From Pseudanabaenaceae cyanobacterium SKYG29 (GTDB taxonomy: Bacteria; Cyanobacteriota; Cyanobacteriia; Pseudanabaenales; Pseudanabaenaceae): DNA of 64,000 nt. Below the pieces are notes generated by a model. The model searched no databases. It saw nothing but the letters and a program-made list of their open reading frames with translations, and was not told the origin of the DNA. Where the stretch lies: positions 62,001-126,000 of the forward strand of contig JANWWT010000001.1 of assembly GCA_025055675.1 (NCBI GenBank), written 5' to 3'. Positions 32,632 through 41,527 of this stretch are shown here, piece after piece (the first letter of the stretch is position 1; the number at the start of each line of letters is the position of its first letter). Both the position numbers and the translations under genes were made by a program.

Positions 32632-33644
32632 GGGTACTGCCAGTTATAGGCATTAGGGAAGACAAAGTGGGTCATGGAGACGGAAATGGATACATCAAGG
32701 GCTTCTACAAAATGCCACCAACCTACGGGGACAAAGATCACTTCTCCTGGATAGAGAATCTCTTCAATAATCTGGACATCGCGGAAGAGGGGAAAGGTGT
32801 TGTAATCAGGATTAGTCAAATCAACAGCACTATAGACACCGCGGTAGTTGTACAGTTTAGGAGTATAGAAAGGTGAAATCATGTACCATTTCTTACGTCC
32901 GTACACCTGTGCCATCAGCAAATTACAGGGGTCGTGGTGCAGGGGAGTGATAGTGCCCCTGGGCCCAATCCAGAGAAAGATAGTGTTCTGGGGTCGTTCC
33001 GCGCGACATATGCCCGGAAATAATTCCATGTCCTCAAATAGAGGATCAAACTCCGCACGATCGAGATTGCCGTTGTTAGCAGTCATGTAAAAGTCGTTGG
33101 TTTTTCCCGCCGTCAATATCATGTCAATGTAGTGGCGCAGGGGCATTTCTGTGCGGTGTTTTTCCATTTCTATTTCGTAGAAGGGATTCGTCGATCGATT
33201 TGTCTGCACCGACACTGTCACATGACCAAATTTTTCGGCAAAATACATAGGTGTCCACTTCTGTAGGGCTGACCAGTTCTGCATCATGCCCGTCATGATT
33301 AAAGGAGTATTAGTAGCGTAATATTGCTCTAGAAAATCGCCAGGGGTAATGGTCTCTACCCGATCGATGCGCCTTGACCTGACTGACAGTTTGTTTAGCT
33401 CAGCCGCAATAGCCATGTGGGACTCCAACTTGCGCAGGGATTTGACAAAACTAACAGCGGCTTGGGTATAGGGGCTATTGGCAGCGTTAGCGACTTCCTC
33501 TTGAGCAGCAGGGCGGTCCAGACCCCTTCGTACTAAAAACTCAACAATCTGCTCAGGGGCGTTGCCTAGTAAGAGACTCTGTCCAATCCAGGCTTGCCAC
33601 TGGGGAGACAAAGTGCGGGAAGTAGAGACAGAGCCATCAGCCAT
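32628..33644 (-). CDS. Cupin-8 / JmjC-like dioxygenase domain protein
   Basis: This 338-residue protein has an N-terminal helical region (about 1-95) and a cupin-8 domain related to Fe(II)/2-oxoglutarate JmjC hydroxylases. The metal site is suggested by LHHDPCN (HxD) and the second histidine in GWWHFVEAL. The start of the fold reads ITPGDFLEQYYATNTPLIMTG. Relatives hydroxylate proteins or tRNA wybutosine precursors; the substrate here is unknown. No signal peptide is seen. It precedes no obvious partner. Confidence 0.85.
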   Translation of the reverse strand: MADGSVSTSRTLSPQWQAWIGQSLLLGNAPEQIVEFLVRRGLDRPAAQEEVANAANSPYTQAAVSFVKSLRKLESHMAIAAELNKLSVRSRRIDRVETITPGDFLEQYYATNTPLIMTGMMQNWSALQKWTPMYFAEKFGHVTVSVQTNRSTNPFYEIEMEKHRTEMPLRHYIDMILTAGKTNDFYMTANNGNLDRAEFDPLFEDMELFPGICRAERPQNTIFLWIGPRGTITPLHHDPCNLLMAQVYGRKKWYMISPFYTPKLYNYRGVYSAVDLTNPDYNTFPLFRDVQIIEEILYPGEVIFVPVGWWHFVEALDVSISVSMTHFVFPNAYNWQYP

Positions 33645-33684
33645 AGGTGATTAGCATATTGATTAGACTCGATGGTAGCACAAA

Positions 33685-34998
33685 CTATTTCTGTTGTAGC
33701 TGACCAAAGCCAGAAGGGGGGGTAGTGCGGCGAATGAGAAGCGCTTCACGGTGGCGCAGAGTGTTGATAGCTACTTCCCAGGGAAAGACAAACAAATGAT
33801 AGGATTCCGGTGACAGGCGGTCTTTGTCCAGGTCTTCAATCACTGCCCGAAAGATGCTCAGCAAGCGTTGCCGTCCTTTCTCCAGTTCATCCAGGGTTTC
33901 AGCCCGATCGAGTTCTTCTGTGATTTGGACTAGCTCTAGGTTGTACAGGTCAGCACGATTTTTTTGTTTTTCGGCGATTTGGGCACGAATTTGGGCGAAG
34001 AAGGAAAACATGATTGTTGCCAGGGTGATCAGCAGGGCGATCGGTTCGGCATTTTCCTGCAGGAAAGAAGGTTTATTGCGGTTGTAGTAGGATTGCGCTC
34101 CAGGGTGGAGGGGGATACCCAAAGCTTGACCAGTGCCAGGATAGTCGATCGCAGCGGCGCGAGGGTTAAGAGTCACAAGGTCATTGCGATATTCAAATAG
34201 AATACGGGTAATCTCTTTGATTAAATCTTCATCCACATAGCGATTGGTGATTAAGAGGGAGCGCACCCCCACAGTAGCCAAGTCATTAGGGGGTGTAGGA
34301 GGAGCAGCACTATAGGTACCCTTGGGAATTACAGCAGGTTCAGTTTCGGGGTAAAAAATCTGAATAGCAGAGGCTTGGTCAATGGGGACTAACTGTCCAC
34401 GACTTTGTTTGAGCAGACTGCGCATATCCAAATTGCCGGAGCCAACCACCCGAAACAGGGCATCGACTTTCCCCTGGATAAAGGCTTGGTTAGCCTCTTT
34501 GCCCGGCAGATGCAGTGCCTTGATTTCCTTCAAATCAATATCATAGTGGCGCAAAAGCTCAAGAAAGCCGTTGTATGCACCACTACCTACGGGGGGAGTA
34601 ACTATTCGTTTGCCACGAATGTCGCTAAATTCCCCAATCTTGACCCCAGGGCGTACCACAAGATGGAAAGTCTCTACATACATAGAGGCGATCGAGCGGA
34701 TGTTGGGTTTAGTATCTGTGTCGTTTTGCACGAAGGCTAGGTCTGCTTTCCCCTCATTCACCAGGGATATGTTTTCTGTCGCTCCTTTAGTTTCCAGGAC
34801 TTTGACTCTGATACGGGTGGCGTAACGGGGAATGACAGTAGCCAAAGCTTTTCCCATCGCGTAATACTCTCCCTGAGGACTACCTGTGGCAATCACTAAC
34901 TCCACAGTCTTAAACCGATCGTAAGCAATCTTCACCCCGATTCCCCCTGCTATTGTTAGGCAACCAGCAACAAGGGCAACAAAGTAACGCTTGTCCAT
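33685..34998 (-). CDS. TAXI-family (TRAP-associated) solute-binding protein with membrane anchor and cytoplasmic tail
   Basis: This 437-residue protein has an N-terminal signal/anchor (about 7-25). A TAXI/NMT1-type [11 protein letters not shown] binding domain follows (VIATGSPQGEYYAMGKAL ... DLAFVQNDTD). Around residues 320-338 there is a second membrane segment (IALLITLATIMFSFFAQI) and then about 100 charged, coiled-coil residues. Classical TAXI proteins are secreted and work with a fused TRAP permease. None is nearby, and the extra membrane helix and tail suggest a sensor-like role. That is an inference. Confidence 0.85.
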   Translation of the reverse strand: MDKRYFVALVAGCLTIAGGIGVKIAYDRFKTVELVIATGSPQGEYYAMGKALATVIPRYATRIRVKVLETKGATENISLVNEGKADLAFVQNDTDTKPNIRSIASMYVETFHLVVRPGVKIGEFSDIRGKRIVTPPVGSGAYNGFLELLRHYDIDLKEIKALHLPGKEANQAFIQGKVDALFRVVGSGNLDMRSLLKQSRGQLVPIDQASAIQIFYPETEPAVIPKGTYSAAPPTPPNDLATVGVRSLLITNRYVDEDLIKEITRILFEYRNDLVTLNPRAAAIDYPGTGQALGIPLHPGAQSYYNRNKPSFLQENAEPIALLITLATIMFSFFAQIRAQIAEKQKNRADLYNLELVQITEELDRAETLDELEKGRQRLLSIFRAVIEDLDKDRLSPESYHLFVFPWEVAINTLRHREALLIRRTTPPSGFGQLQQK

Positions 34999-35337
34999 CC
35001 GCGGCTCCCCCTGGATAATAAAAAGCAGCTAAGCTGCTAAGGTGATTGTACTACTTTTGTCGTGGAGAATTCTAGCTACGGACTCTTCAGGAGTGTCAGG
35101 AGTCGAATTAGTATAGCAAAATAAAAAAAAACAAGAGCACTGTTACCCACCTATTAGTACTAGTTACTCTGGAGTTTTATTGGTTTATCTTTAGTGACTT
35201 ATCTCCTTATGACAATATGAGTGACGAAAAACTAAACCCTCTAACTTGTATCGGTACCTAATAGGAATTAGTCCTAAATTTGTCCAGAATCCCCCCAGGA
35301 CTACAACCTCCGTGCCTGGAGCAAAGCCATCTATCCC
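34999..35337 (-). promoter_or_regulatory. Leader region of the TAXI-protein gene with possible attenuator
   Basis: No gene is seen in these 339 bases. On the minus strand there is a -10-like TATACT (35115-35110) and an inverted repeat GACTC/GAGTC (35081-35104). A strong hairpin follows, AGCAGC-TTA-GCTGCT (35038-35024), continuing directly into TTTTTATTAT. The hairpin with its T run ends about 15 bases before the ATG at 34998. It could terminate transcription inside the leader. Confidence 0.4.
35014..35038 (-). terminator. Terminator-like hairpin in the TAXI-gene leader
   Basis: Perfect 7-bp arms AGCAGCT/AGCTGCT around a single base (effectively 6 bp with a TTA loop) run into five T and ATTAT on the minus strand. 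Because it lies immediately before the coding region, it may work as an attenuator. Alternatively it may end read-through from the DUF1825-DUF3593 pair. Confidence 0.5.
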
Positions 35338-35652
35338 CTAGTTGGAAGTAGTTTTGCTTGCCTCAGCACTATCTAGCTTGCCCGACTTATTTATCTTGTC
35401 TAGCCCTAAAACTAAAATGATGTTACTACAGGAGAGAAAAAACTCTGCCCCCCCATGTAACCAATCTACATTTGCCAAATTAGTGTGGTAATGGCTCTGG
35501 GCATAAATAGCAGCAGGAATACTAATGGCCACAAACAGAAGAGTGCCGTAAAAACCCGCCAGAGCTAACTTGGGTAATGCCCCCGATCGGGTGATGAACC
35601 ACAGAAAAACTAAGTAGGGAAAAAGTGAGGCACTAAACAATAGCTCCTTCAT
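35338..35652 (-). CDS. DUF3593-like membrane protein
   Basis: This 104-residue protein has two to three hydrophobic segments and the sequence LFPYLVFLWFITRSG ... NLANVDWLHGGAEFFLSCSN. I recognise this as the cyanobacterial/plastid DUF3593 pattern from memory. Function is unknown. The ATG overlaps the stop of the DUF1825 gene by 4 bases, so the two are translationally coupled. Confidence 0.8.
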   Translation of the reverse strand: MKELLFSASLFPYLVFLWFITRSGALPKLALAGFYGTLLFVAISIPAAIYAQSHYHTNLANVDWLHGGAEFFLSCSNIILVLGLDKINKSGKLDSAEASKTTSN

Positions 35653-35966
35653 TTGTCGATTTCTTCTTTCATTTTTTCTAGGGCTTTGGTCATCTGGTCG
35701 AACATCTGTTGCGTGGTGACTCCAAAGCGAGAAAGATACACCTCTAGTTGTTTGAGTGCCATCTTGGCCATGAAATCATCAGATAGTTCAAACCGCTTGA
35801 GGAAGATGCGAAACCGATCGGTCATCTCTTCCATCTTTTCGATGTAGATTTTTTTCCCTTCCCGATCGAATTTGCCGTAGTTTGACCCCAAAGTCATCAG
35901 AGCCTCATAATCTTGCCAAAGGCGGCGAGCCTCATCCTGGACAACTTCCGACTCAAAGAAGGTCAT
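35649..35966 (-). CDS. DUF1825 family protein
   Basis: This 105-residue helical, charged protein begins MTFFESEVVQDEARRLWQDY and continues with ALMTLGSNYGKFDREGKK. That is the pattern of the cyanobacterial DUF1825 family of unknown function. It has no membrane segment. It is the first gene of the pair with the DUF3593-like gene and may share a complex with it; that is an inference from coupling only. Confidence 0.85.
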   Translation of the reverse strand: MTFFESEVVQDEARRLWQDYEALMTLGSNYGKFDREGKKIYIEKMEEMTDRFRIFLKRFELSDDFMAKMALKQLEVYLSRFGVTTQQMFDQMTKALEKMKEEIDK

Positions 35967-36020
35967 ACTTTTTGCCTCAACGCTAGTAATCTTATCCTAC
36001 TCAAGCTACTCCATTTGCTG

Positions 36021-37031
36021 TTATTCGGATTTCCGAAAGACAATTGCTGTGTTCTGTCCGCCAAAACCAAAACTGAGATTGAGGGCGATGGTGGCGCTGA
36101 TAGGTTGGGCTTGGGTTGGCAAGTTGAGGTCATACTCTGGGGTCAATAACCCGACTGCAGGAAAGACTTTTTGTTCCCGTAACATCAACACACATAGCAC
36201 TGCTTCAATCAAGGCGGATGCCCCTAAAGCATGCCCGATCGCCCCTTTGCTGGGACAAATCCAGGGTCTATGGGGAAACAAACGGGTCAAAACCTTGGCT
36301 TCCCAACGATCGTTGTAAATTGTCCCTGTGGCGTGGGGGGAAATCACATCCACATCTTTAGCCGTAATACCACTTCTTCCTAGGGCTTGCTCAATTGCTT
36401 TCTCCACTGCCTCCCCTGTGGGGTCAGGACTACTGACATGATAGGCATCATTGGTACAACCCCACCCCAGTATTTCTATGCCGCTGCCTGCCTCTGCTAC
36501 TACCAAAGCTGCTGCTCCCTCCGCCAACACCATACCCCTACGTTCTTTGCTAAAGGGATGGCACTGATCCGCTAACACTCCCATCTGCCGCAAGCCCCCC
36601 AGACTTAAAGGAGTAAGACAGCGATCGGCACAGGCGACTACCACCGTACTGCAGGACTCCAATAGCTCCAACCCCCTAACTATTGCCCAATTCCCCGTCG
36701 CACAGGCACAGGCAAGACCGATCGTGGCTCCCCCCACTCCCAAATATTGGGCTGTTACCTGGGATAGATGGGCTGGTAATACCCACCTACCTGCTTCTAA
36801 TGCCTCTTGATAGTGACGACTAGACCCCACTACCACCCCACAATCTGGCGGCAAGTCTATCCCCTGGACTGCTTGGGCTACTGCCCCCAAAAGCAGCGCC
36901 TCTAAACTGGGGTAACCTGCCACTTTACCCTGCCCCGATCGGATAGCTGATTCTCCTCCCAAGAGCCGCGACCAGGTAGTGCGAGTGTCCCCTAGCGCAG
37001 TAATACAGGCAAAACCCTTTACCCATGCCAT
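36021..37031 (-). CDS. Beta-ketoacyl synthase, short FabF-like form
   Basis: This 336-residue thiolase-fold condensing enzyme keeps the full catalytic set: Cys110 in ACATGN, His233 in SPHATGT and His267 in GAIGHALGAS. It is about 75 residues shorter than FabF, mainly in the N-terminal half, where loops before the active-site cysteine are trimmed. It may elongate acyl-ACP or act on a special substrate. Its ATG overlaps the TAA of the cyclophilin gene by one base (TAATG), giving tight coupling to an envelope protein, which is odd for a housekeeping ketosynthase. Confidence 0.87.
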   Translation of the reverse strand: MAWVKGFACITALGDTRTTWSRLLGGESAIRSGQGKVAGYPSLEALLLGAVAQAVQGIDLPPDCGVVVGSSRHYQEALEAGRWVLPAHLSQVTAQYLGVGGATIGLACACATGNWAIVRGLELLESCSTVVVACADRCLTPLSLGGLRQMGVLADQCHPFSKERRGMVLAEGAAALVVAEAGSGIEILGWGCTNDAYHVSSPDPTGEAVEKAIEQALGRSGITAKDVDVISPHATGTIYNDRWEAKVLTRLFPHRPWICPSKGAIGHALGASALIEAVLCVLMLREQKVFPAVGLLTPEYDLNLPTQAQPISATIALNLSFGFGGQNTAIVFRKSE

Positions 37032-37741
37032 TAGGGCAGCTTAAGGTTTTCTATCCCCTGGGTCACTCTGGCAGACTCGATTTTGTCCCCCACTTTAATT
37101 TGATCTACATACTCCATGCCCGATTTGACATAGCCAAACACAGCGTACTGCCCGTCGAGGAAGTTGATGTCTGCCAGAGCAATATAAAACTGGGAGGAAG
37201 CGGAATCGGGAGTAGGGGTACGTGCCATCGCCACCGCTCCCCTGGAATGTTTGAGTTTGGGTTTGACCCCTGGCTGCAAGACACGGCTATAGGTCGGTTC
37301 CCTATCGCCCTCCGCCCAAATTTCTAAAGGAATGTAACGAACTCGCCCCGTCTTGGGATCAACGTAGCTACCTGTACCCGTACCCTGGGGGTCACCACCC
37401 TGGGCAACAAAGGGGCTGGGGTCTTTCACTACGCGATGGAAAGTCAAGCCATTGTAGAAACCCTTATTGACTAGGTCAACAAAGTTACCTGCCGTAATGG
37501 GCGCATTATTGCCATCAATTTCCATGACCACAGTACCATAGGGCAATTTCATTTCCACTGTAGCCTTACCTTGTAGTTGGGGTAGATTCAATTTCTTTGC
37601 CTCACTAATAGTGCTACTACTCATAGGTTGCTCCTGCCCCCCTGGTGGGACATTCTTGGCATCTGAGTTATCAACGATCGTACAAGCCGCCGTCAACAGT
37701 AAACAGACCACCAACAAACATCTGGCTAACCAAAGGAACAT
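37031..37741 (-). CDS. Cyclophilin-type peptidyl-prolyl isomerase, lipoprotein
   Basis: This 236-residue protein has a lipoprotein signal with lipobox LTAAC (Cys20), so it should be membrane-attached outside the cytoplasm. The cyclophilin domain starts near residue 60 and shows FHRVVKD, FVAQGGDPQGTG, SRGAVAMART and LDGQYAVFGYV. It speeds proline cis-trans changes during folding of exported proteins. It lies between the kinase gene (stop at 37775 on the same strand, downstream) and the ketosynthase gene. Confidence 0.93.
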   Translation of the reverse strand: MFLWLARCLLVVCLLLTAACTIVDNSDAKNVPPGGQEQPMSSSTISEAKKLNLPQLQGKATVEMKLPYGTVVMEIDGNNAPITAGNFVDLVNKGFYNGLTFHRVVKDPSPFVAQGGDPQGTGTGSYVDPKTGRVRYIPLEIWAEGDREPTYSRVLQPGVKPKLKHSRGAVAMARTPTPDSASSQFYIALADINFLDGQYAVFGYVKSGMEYVDQIKVGDKIESARVTQGIENLKLP

Positions 37742-37774
37742 AGTGTTTTTTTTCCCGCCATGAGCATCCCTATT

Positions 37775-40700
37775 TTAAGGGATCGGGGGATTTTCTAAAA
37801 AGCTCAGTAAATTTTGTTCCTGGAAAGACTCTGCCAACGCTTGGACTTGCCGCACAAATTCACTGTAACAGCTGTCTTCCTCTGCCAACTGCTTAACCCG
37901 TTTGACTACTTTTTTGAACGCCCCCTTGCGGGTTAATTCCTTCAGTTCATTGACTATCTCTACTCTGGGGAAAACCACAGACTTACCGTTTGTTTCAGTT
38001 TTAGCTACCCCAGACTCTGCGGATTGACCCTCAATCCATTCTAACTGTAATACTTGTTGCACCTTGCTGAACAAATCATCGGCCTGTACAGGTTTAGCTA
38101 CAAAACCATTACAGCCAATTTGCATACATTTATCTTGGTCTGAGCGAAACACACTAGCAGAAGAAGCAATGATTTTTGTATCCTGGAGCAGGGGATTTTG
38201 CCGCAGCCGCCTGACCATTTCAAACCCATCCATGTTAGGCATGACCAGGTCAGTAATAATCAAATCAGGTCTCTCCTTTTCTGCCACTTGGATGCCCTCT
38301 ACGCCATCGCTAGCCATTATTAAATTAAAGCCCAAAGGCAACAGCATGCCCGCCACCACTTCGCGGTTATCCTCCCGATCGTCTACAATCAAAATCTTTC
38401 TCCTTTTACCCTTGTAACCAACAATAGACTGATGTATCTCTGTTTGTTGGGGCACTACATCCTTAGCAACAGGCAAGGTGATGGTAAACCAAAACTTACT
38501 GCCCACACCATAGACGCTTTCTACCTTAATTTCTCCCCCCATCATCTGCACCAAACGTTGGGAGATTGACAGACCCAAACCCGTTCCCTCCGCCTTGCGA
38601 TTGCTGTCACCCACCTGTTGAAAGGCTTGGAATAATTGACTCATCTGTTCGGGCGTCATGCCTATACCTGTATCGCTAACCGTAAAAGTTAAATTTGTCT
38701 CCTGCCCCTGAGAACTACTACACTCCACGACAAAAGTGACACAACCCTCATCAGTAAACTTGATAGCATTGCCCAACAGATTCAACAACACTTGGCGCAG
38801 CCGTTTTTCATCAACAACAATACCCTCAGGCAATTCGGGGCTAAAGGAATGAATAAAAGCAATGCCCTTCTGCTCTGCCCGCACAGAGGCTATTTCAATT
38901 ACTCCTTTCAAAAATGAAGGGAGGTGGACAGGATGGGGGTGCAGTTCCATCTTGCGTGCTTCAATCTTGGAGAGATCAAGAATGTCGTTAATTAGTGTCA
39001 GCAAGTGATTCCCAGAATTGTAGATAGTTTGAATTCCCTTCTTAACATTTTCAGGCAGTTCATAGCGCTGTAGAATCTGGGCATAACCGAGAATACCATT
39101 GAGGGGAGTTCTTAGTTCATGACTCATATTCGCTAAAAATTCACTCTTAGCCCGATTAGCCCGATCGGCACTTTCTTTGGCTTTTGCTAACTCTTCTGCT
39201 GTCTTAATTCTCTCCGCGGCTTGAATAGATAGGGTAATCAGGTCAGACACCGATCGGATAAAACTCTGTTCCTCCTGCAGCCAGATGTGCTGGCGTAAAT
39301 TTTCCACCGTCAATACCCCGATCGTTCTGCCATCCATGCGAATTTTGGTATCAAAACTGGCAATTACAGCCTCATCTTTGAGGGGAGTGCCAATTACTTC
39401 CATAAATTCCGCTCGCCAGTAAATATCCTCTGCCATGACTACGCCATCGCGGTCAATTTGCTCCCAGTAGTTTTGTATATCTCTGAGCGCTATAGTCTTA
39501 CCCTGGGTATGGGGACAATCCTCCGCCTGCTGGGAGTATAAATCACGGCAAACTAACTGCTCGCCTGTTTCATCTAGTAACCAAATAGCTGCCCGATCGA
39601 CACCCAATGCCATGGCTAAGGTTTCAGTAAAAATCTCAAAGGCAGTGGGCAAATCTCCATTCATGGTACGGGGGTCACGATTGAGACTTTTGAGATAGTA
39701 ATTCTGACGATACAGTATGGCATCCCGCTGTTCCAAAGCTGCCCGCGATCGTTCCTGTTCCAGCTGAAAGCGCTTTTGTTCCGTAATGTCATTGACAATA
39801 GCAATTAAATAAACATCACTGCCAAAATCCGTCATTTCAATTGCTACTACAGCTGTTCTTTTTTCCCCCTGGCGATTCCAATAGTCAAACTCAAAGTTTC
39901 GTACCCGCCCCTGTTCTATTAATTCCTGGGAAATACCACGAAAAGTATCCGCCGTAAAAATTTTCATTCTTGCTATCTTACGATTAATGACCTCCTCAGG
40001 GCGGTAACCAGTCAAATTACAAAATGCCTCATTTACCTCAGCAAAAGTTGTCTCAGGTAGTTTGACAATAATGATTGGATTGGGACTAGCAGTAAAGGCA
40101 GCGGCAAATTTCTCCTCCGATCGTTTGAGTTCCCTAGTGCGCTCCTGTACTTTGAGGTCTAGGTTTCGCTTCGCCGCCTCCAATTCCCGAATTAAATTGG
40201 TTAAGTCATCTGCCATAGTGTTAAAAGATTGGGACAGTTGTTCAAATTCAGCAATACCCTTAATGTTTAATTTCTCCTTAATGTTTCCCCGCGCTAAGAC
40301 TTGTACTGCCTCATTTAACTCCTTAATTGGCTTAGTAAATAGTTCGGAGGTAAACAAAGCTAGGATAAGAGTACCACCAGTAGCAACCCATAGCCACATC
40401 AAGTTGTCTTGACTATTTTGCCGTACCAGGGACATAACATCTGCCTCTGGCGTAACAACCAAAATGAACCACTCCAAGCCAGGATAATGCTTGTCAATAT
40501 ATCTAGTGATCTGCAGATCATAGGCATATTTATCCACCCTAAACCGCAAATCAGACCGCTCGGTTATTTGGGATAAATCTTGGTACAAACTAAACAAATA
40601 CTCACCCAAGGCTCTAGTAAATTTATCGGGGCTATCAGTAATCTTGAGGCGACGAGTAATTCTCTTTTCCGTAACACTAACTGGTGTTAGCTGCGATGAA

Positions 40701-41455
40701 CCTACTAGCATCCCATCCCGTTCTAGCAAAATTATTTCTGTATTGGCTGTGGGGCGTGCTTTTTGCAGAGATTTACCGATTTGGGTGAGGGTTAAATCAG
40801 TGCCAAATACCCCTACTAACTCACCTTTGCGGTTGTACAGCGGATGACTCGCAGAAATCGAAATTACTTCACTATCTATCCAACTGTAAATAGAAGTCCA
40901 CAAAGGCTTACCAGCTTTGACGGCATCCTTGTACCAAGCTTCTTTCTCTAGAGTCAGATTGGGGTCTGCTTTGGTAATTTTTAGGTCTGTGCGATTCCCT
41001 TGGTTATCTAAACTATAAATATAGTTGTCAATATTGCCGTACTTTTTGCGTGAAACTTCCCATACCAGGAATTTGTCATCATCCTGTCTTTCTACGCCGA
41101 TATATCTGAGGTCATTCTGGGAACCAAAATTAATAAATCCTACATCGTAAATTTGCATTTGTTCCCAAAAAAAACGACTAACCTGCTCAAACTTTTCCGG
41201 TTGAAAATCTATAATCCCCAATTCCCACGCCTTGACGTTGATGTTGTTGACTAAATAGGGTGCGGCTAAGTATTTCTCCAGAAAGGCCTCTACAGATTTT
41301 GTGGCATCTTGTCTCAGTTTCTGGGATACTCGCACTAGAGATTGTCGTTCCCGCCACCAGCTCCCTGCTGCCACTAAACCACTAATTAAAATTGTTTGGG
41401 CAAAAAAGGCTAAAGCTAGTACTGCCCGCAACGGATAACCCTTTCTCGATGCCAT
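37775..41455 (-). CDS. Membrane hybrid sensor histidine kinase (Cache-HAMP-PAS-GAF-HisKA-HATPase-REC)
   Basis: This 1226-residue protein has two membrane helices (about 12-30 and 350-370) flanking a large [11 protein letters not shown] Cache-type sensor. HAMP (FTKPIKELNEAV), a PAS domain (about 450-560), a GAF domain (about 610-760), HisKA with MSHELRTPLN, an HATPase domain and a C-terminal receiver (ILIVDDREDNREV, DLVMPNMDGFEM) follow. No Hpt domain is fused, so phosphate must be passed to a separate protein. The signal is unknown. Downstream on the transcript nothing overlaps. Upstream it diverges from radA. Confidence 0.92.
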   Translation of the reverse strand: MASRKGYPLRAVLALAFFAQTILISGLVAAGSWWRERQSLVRVSQKLRQDATKSVEAFLEKYLAAPYLVNNINVKAWELGIIDFQPEKFEQVSRFFWEQMQIYDVGFINFGSQNDLRYIGVERQDDDKFLVWEVSRKKYGNIDNYIYSLDNQGNRTDLKITKADPNLTLEKEAWYKDAVKAGKPLWTSIYSWIDSEVISISASHPLYNRKGELVGVFGTDLTLTQIGKSLQKARPTANTEIILLERDGMLVGSSQLTPVSVTEKRITRRLKITDSPDKFTRALGEYLFSLYQDLSQITERSDLRFRVDKYAYDLQITRYIDKHYPGLEWFILVVTPEADVMSLVRQNSQDNLMWLWVATGGTLILALFTSELFTKPIKELNEAVQVLARGNIKEKLNIKGIAEFEQLSQSFNTMADDLTNLIRELEAAKRNLDLKVQERTRELKRSEEKFAAAFTASPNPIIIVKLPETTFAEVNEAFCNLTGYRPEEVINRKIARMKIFTADTFRGISQELIEQGRVRNFEFDYWNRQGEKRTAVVAIEMTDFGSDVYLIAIVNDITEQKRFQLEQERSRAALEQRDAILYRQNYYLKSLNRDPRTMNGDLPTAFEIFTETLAMALGVDRAAIWLLDETGEQLVCRDLYSQQAEDCPHTQGKTIALRDIQNYWEQIDRDGVVMAEDIYWRAEFMEVIGTPLKDEAVIASFDTKIRMDGRTIGVLTVENLRQHIWLQEEQSFIRSVSDLITLSIQAAERIKTAEELAKAKESADRANRAKSEFLANMSHELRTPLNGILGYAQILQRYELPENVKKGIQTIYNSGNHLLTLINDILDLSKIEARKMELHPHPVHLPSFLKGVIEIASVRAEQKGIAFIHSFSPELPEGIVVDEKRLRQVLLNLLGNAIKFTDEGCVTFVVECSSSQGQETNLTFTVSDTGIGMTPEQMSQLFQAFQQVGDSNRKAEGTGLGLSISQRLVQMMGGEIKVESVYGVGSKFWFTITLPVAKDVVPQQTEIHQSIVGYKGKRRKILIVDDREDNREVVAGMLLPLGFNLIMASDGVEGIQVAEKERPDLIITDLVMPNMDGFEMVRRLRQNPLLQDTKIIASSASVFRSDQDKCMQIGCNGFVAKPVQADDLFSKVQQVLQLEWIEGQSAESGVAKTETNGKSVVFPRVEIVNELKELTRKGAFKKVVKRVKQLAEEDSCYSEFVRQVQALAESFQEQNLLSFLENPPIP

Positions 41456-41527
41456 CAGTCTATTGGAGCGCTTTTTTATAGTATGTTAGATTGGTACAAT
41501 TGAAATCAAGGGCAGAAAAGTTAAGAT

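Noticed and set aside
34405-34740. Plus-strand frame of 111 codons inside the TAXI gene
   Set aside because: It is a shadow of a strongly supported minus-strand gene and resembles no family.
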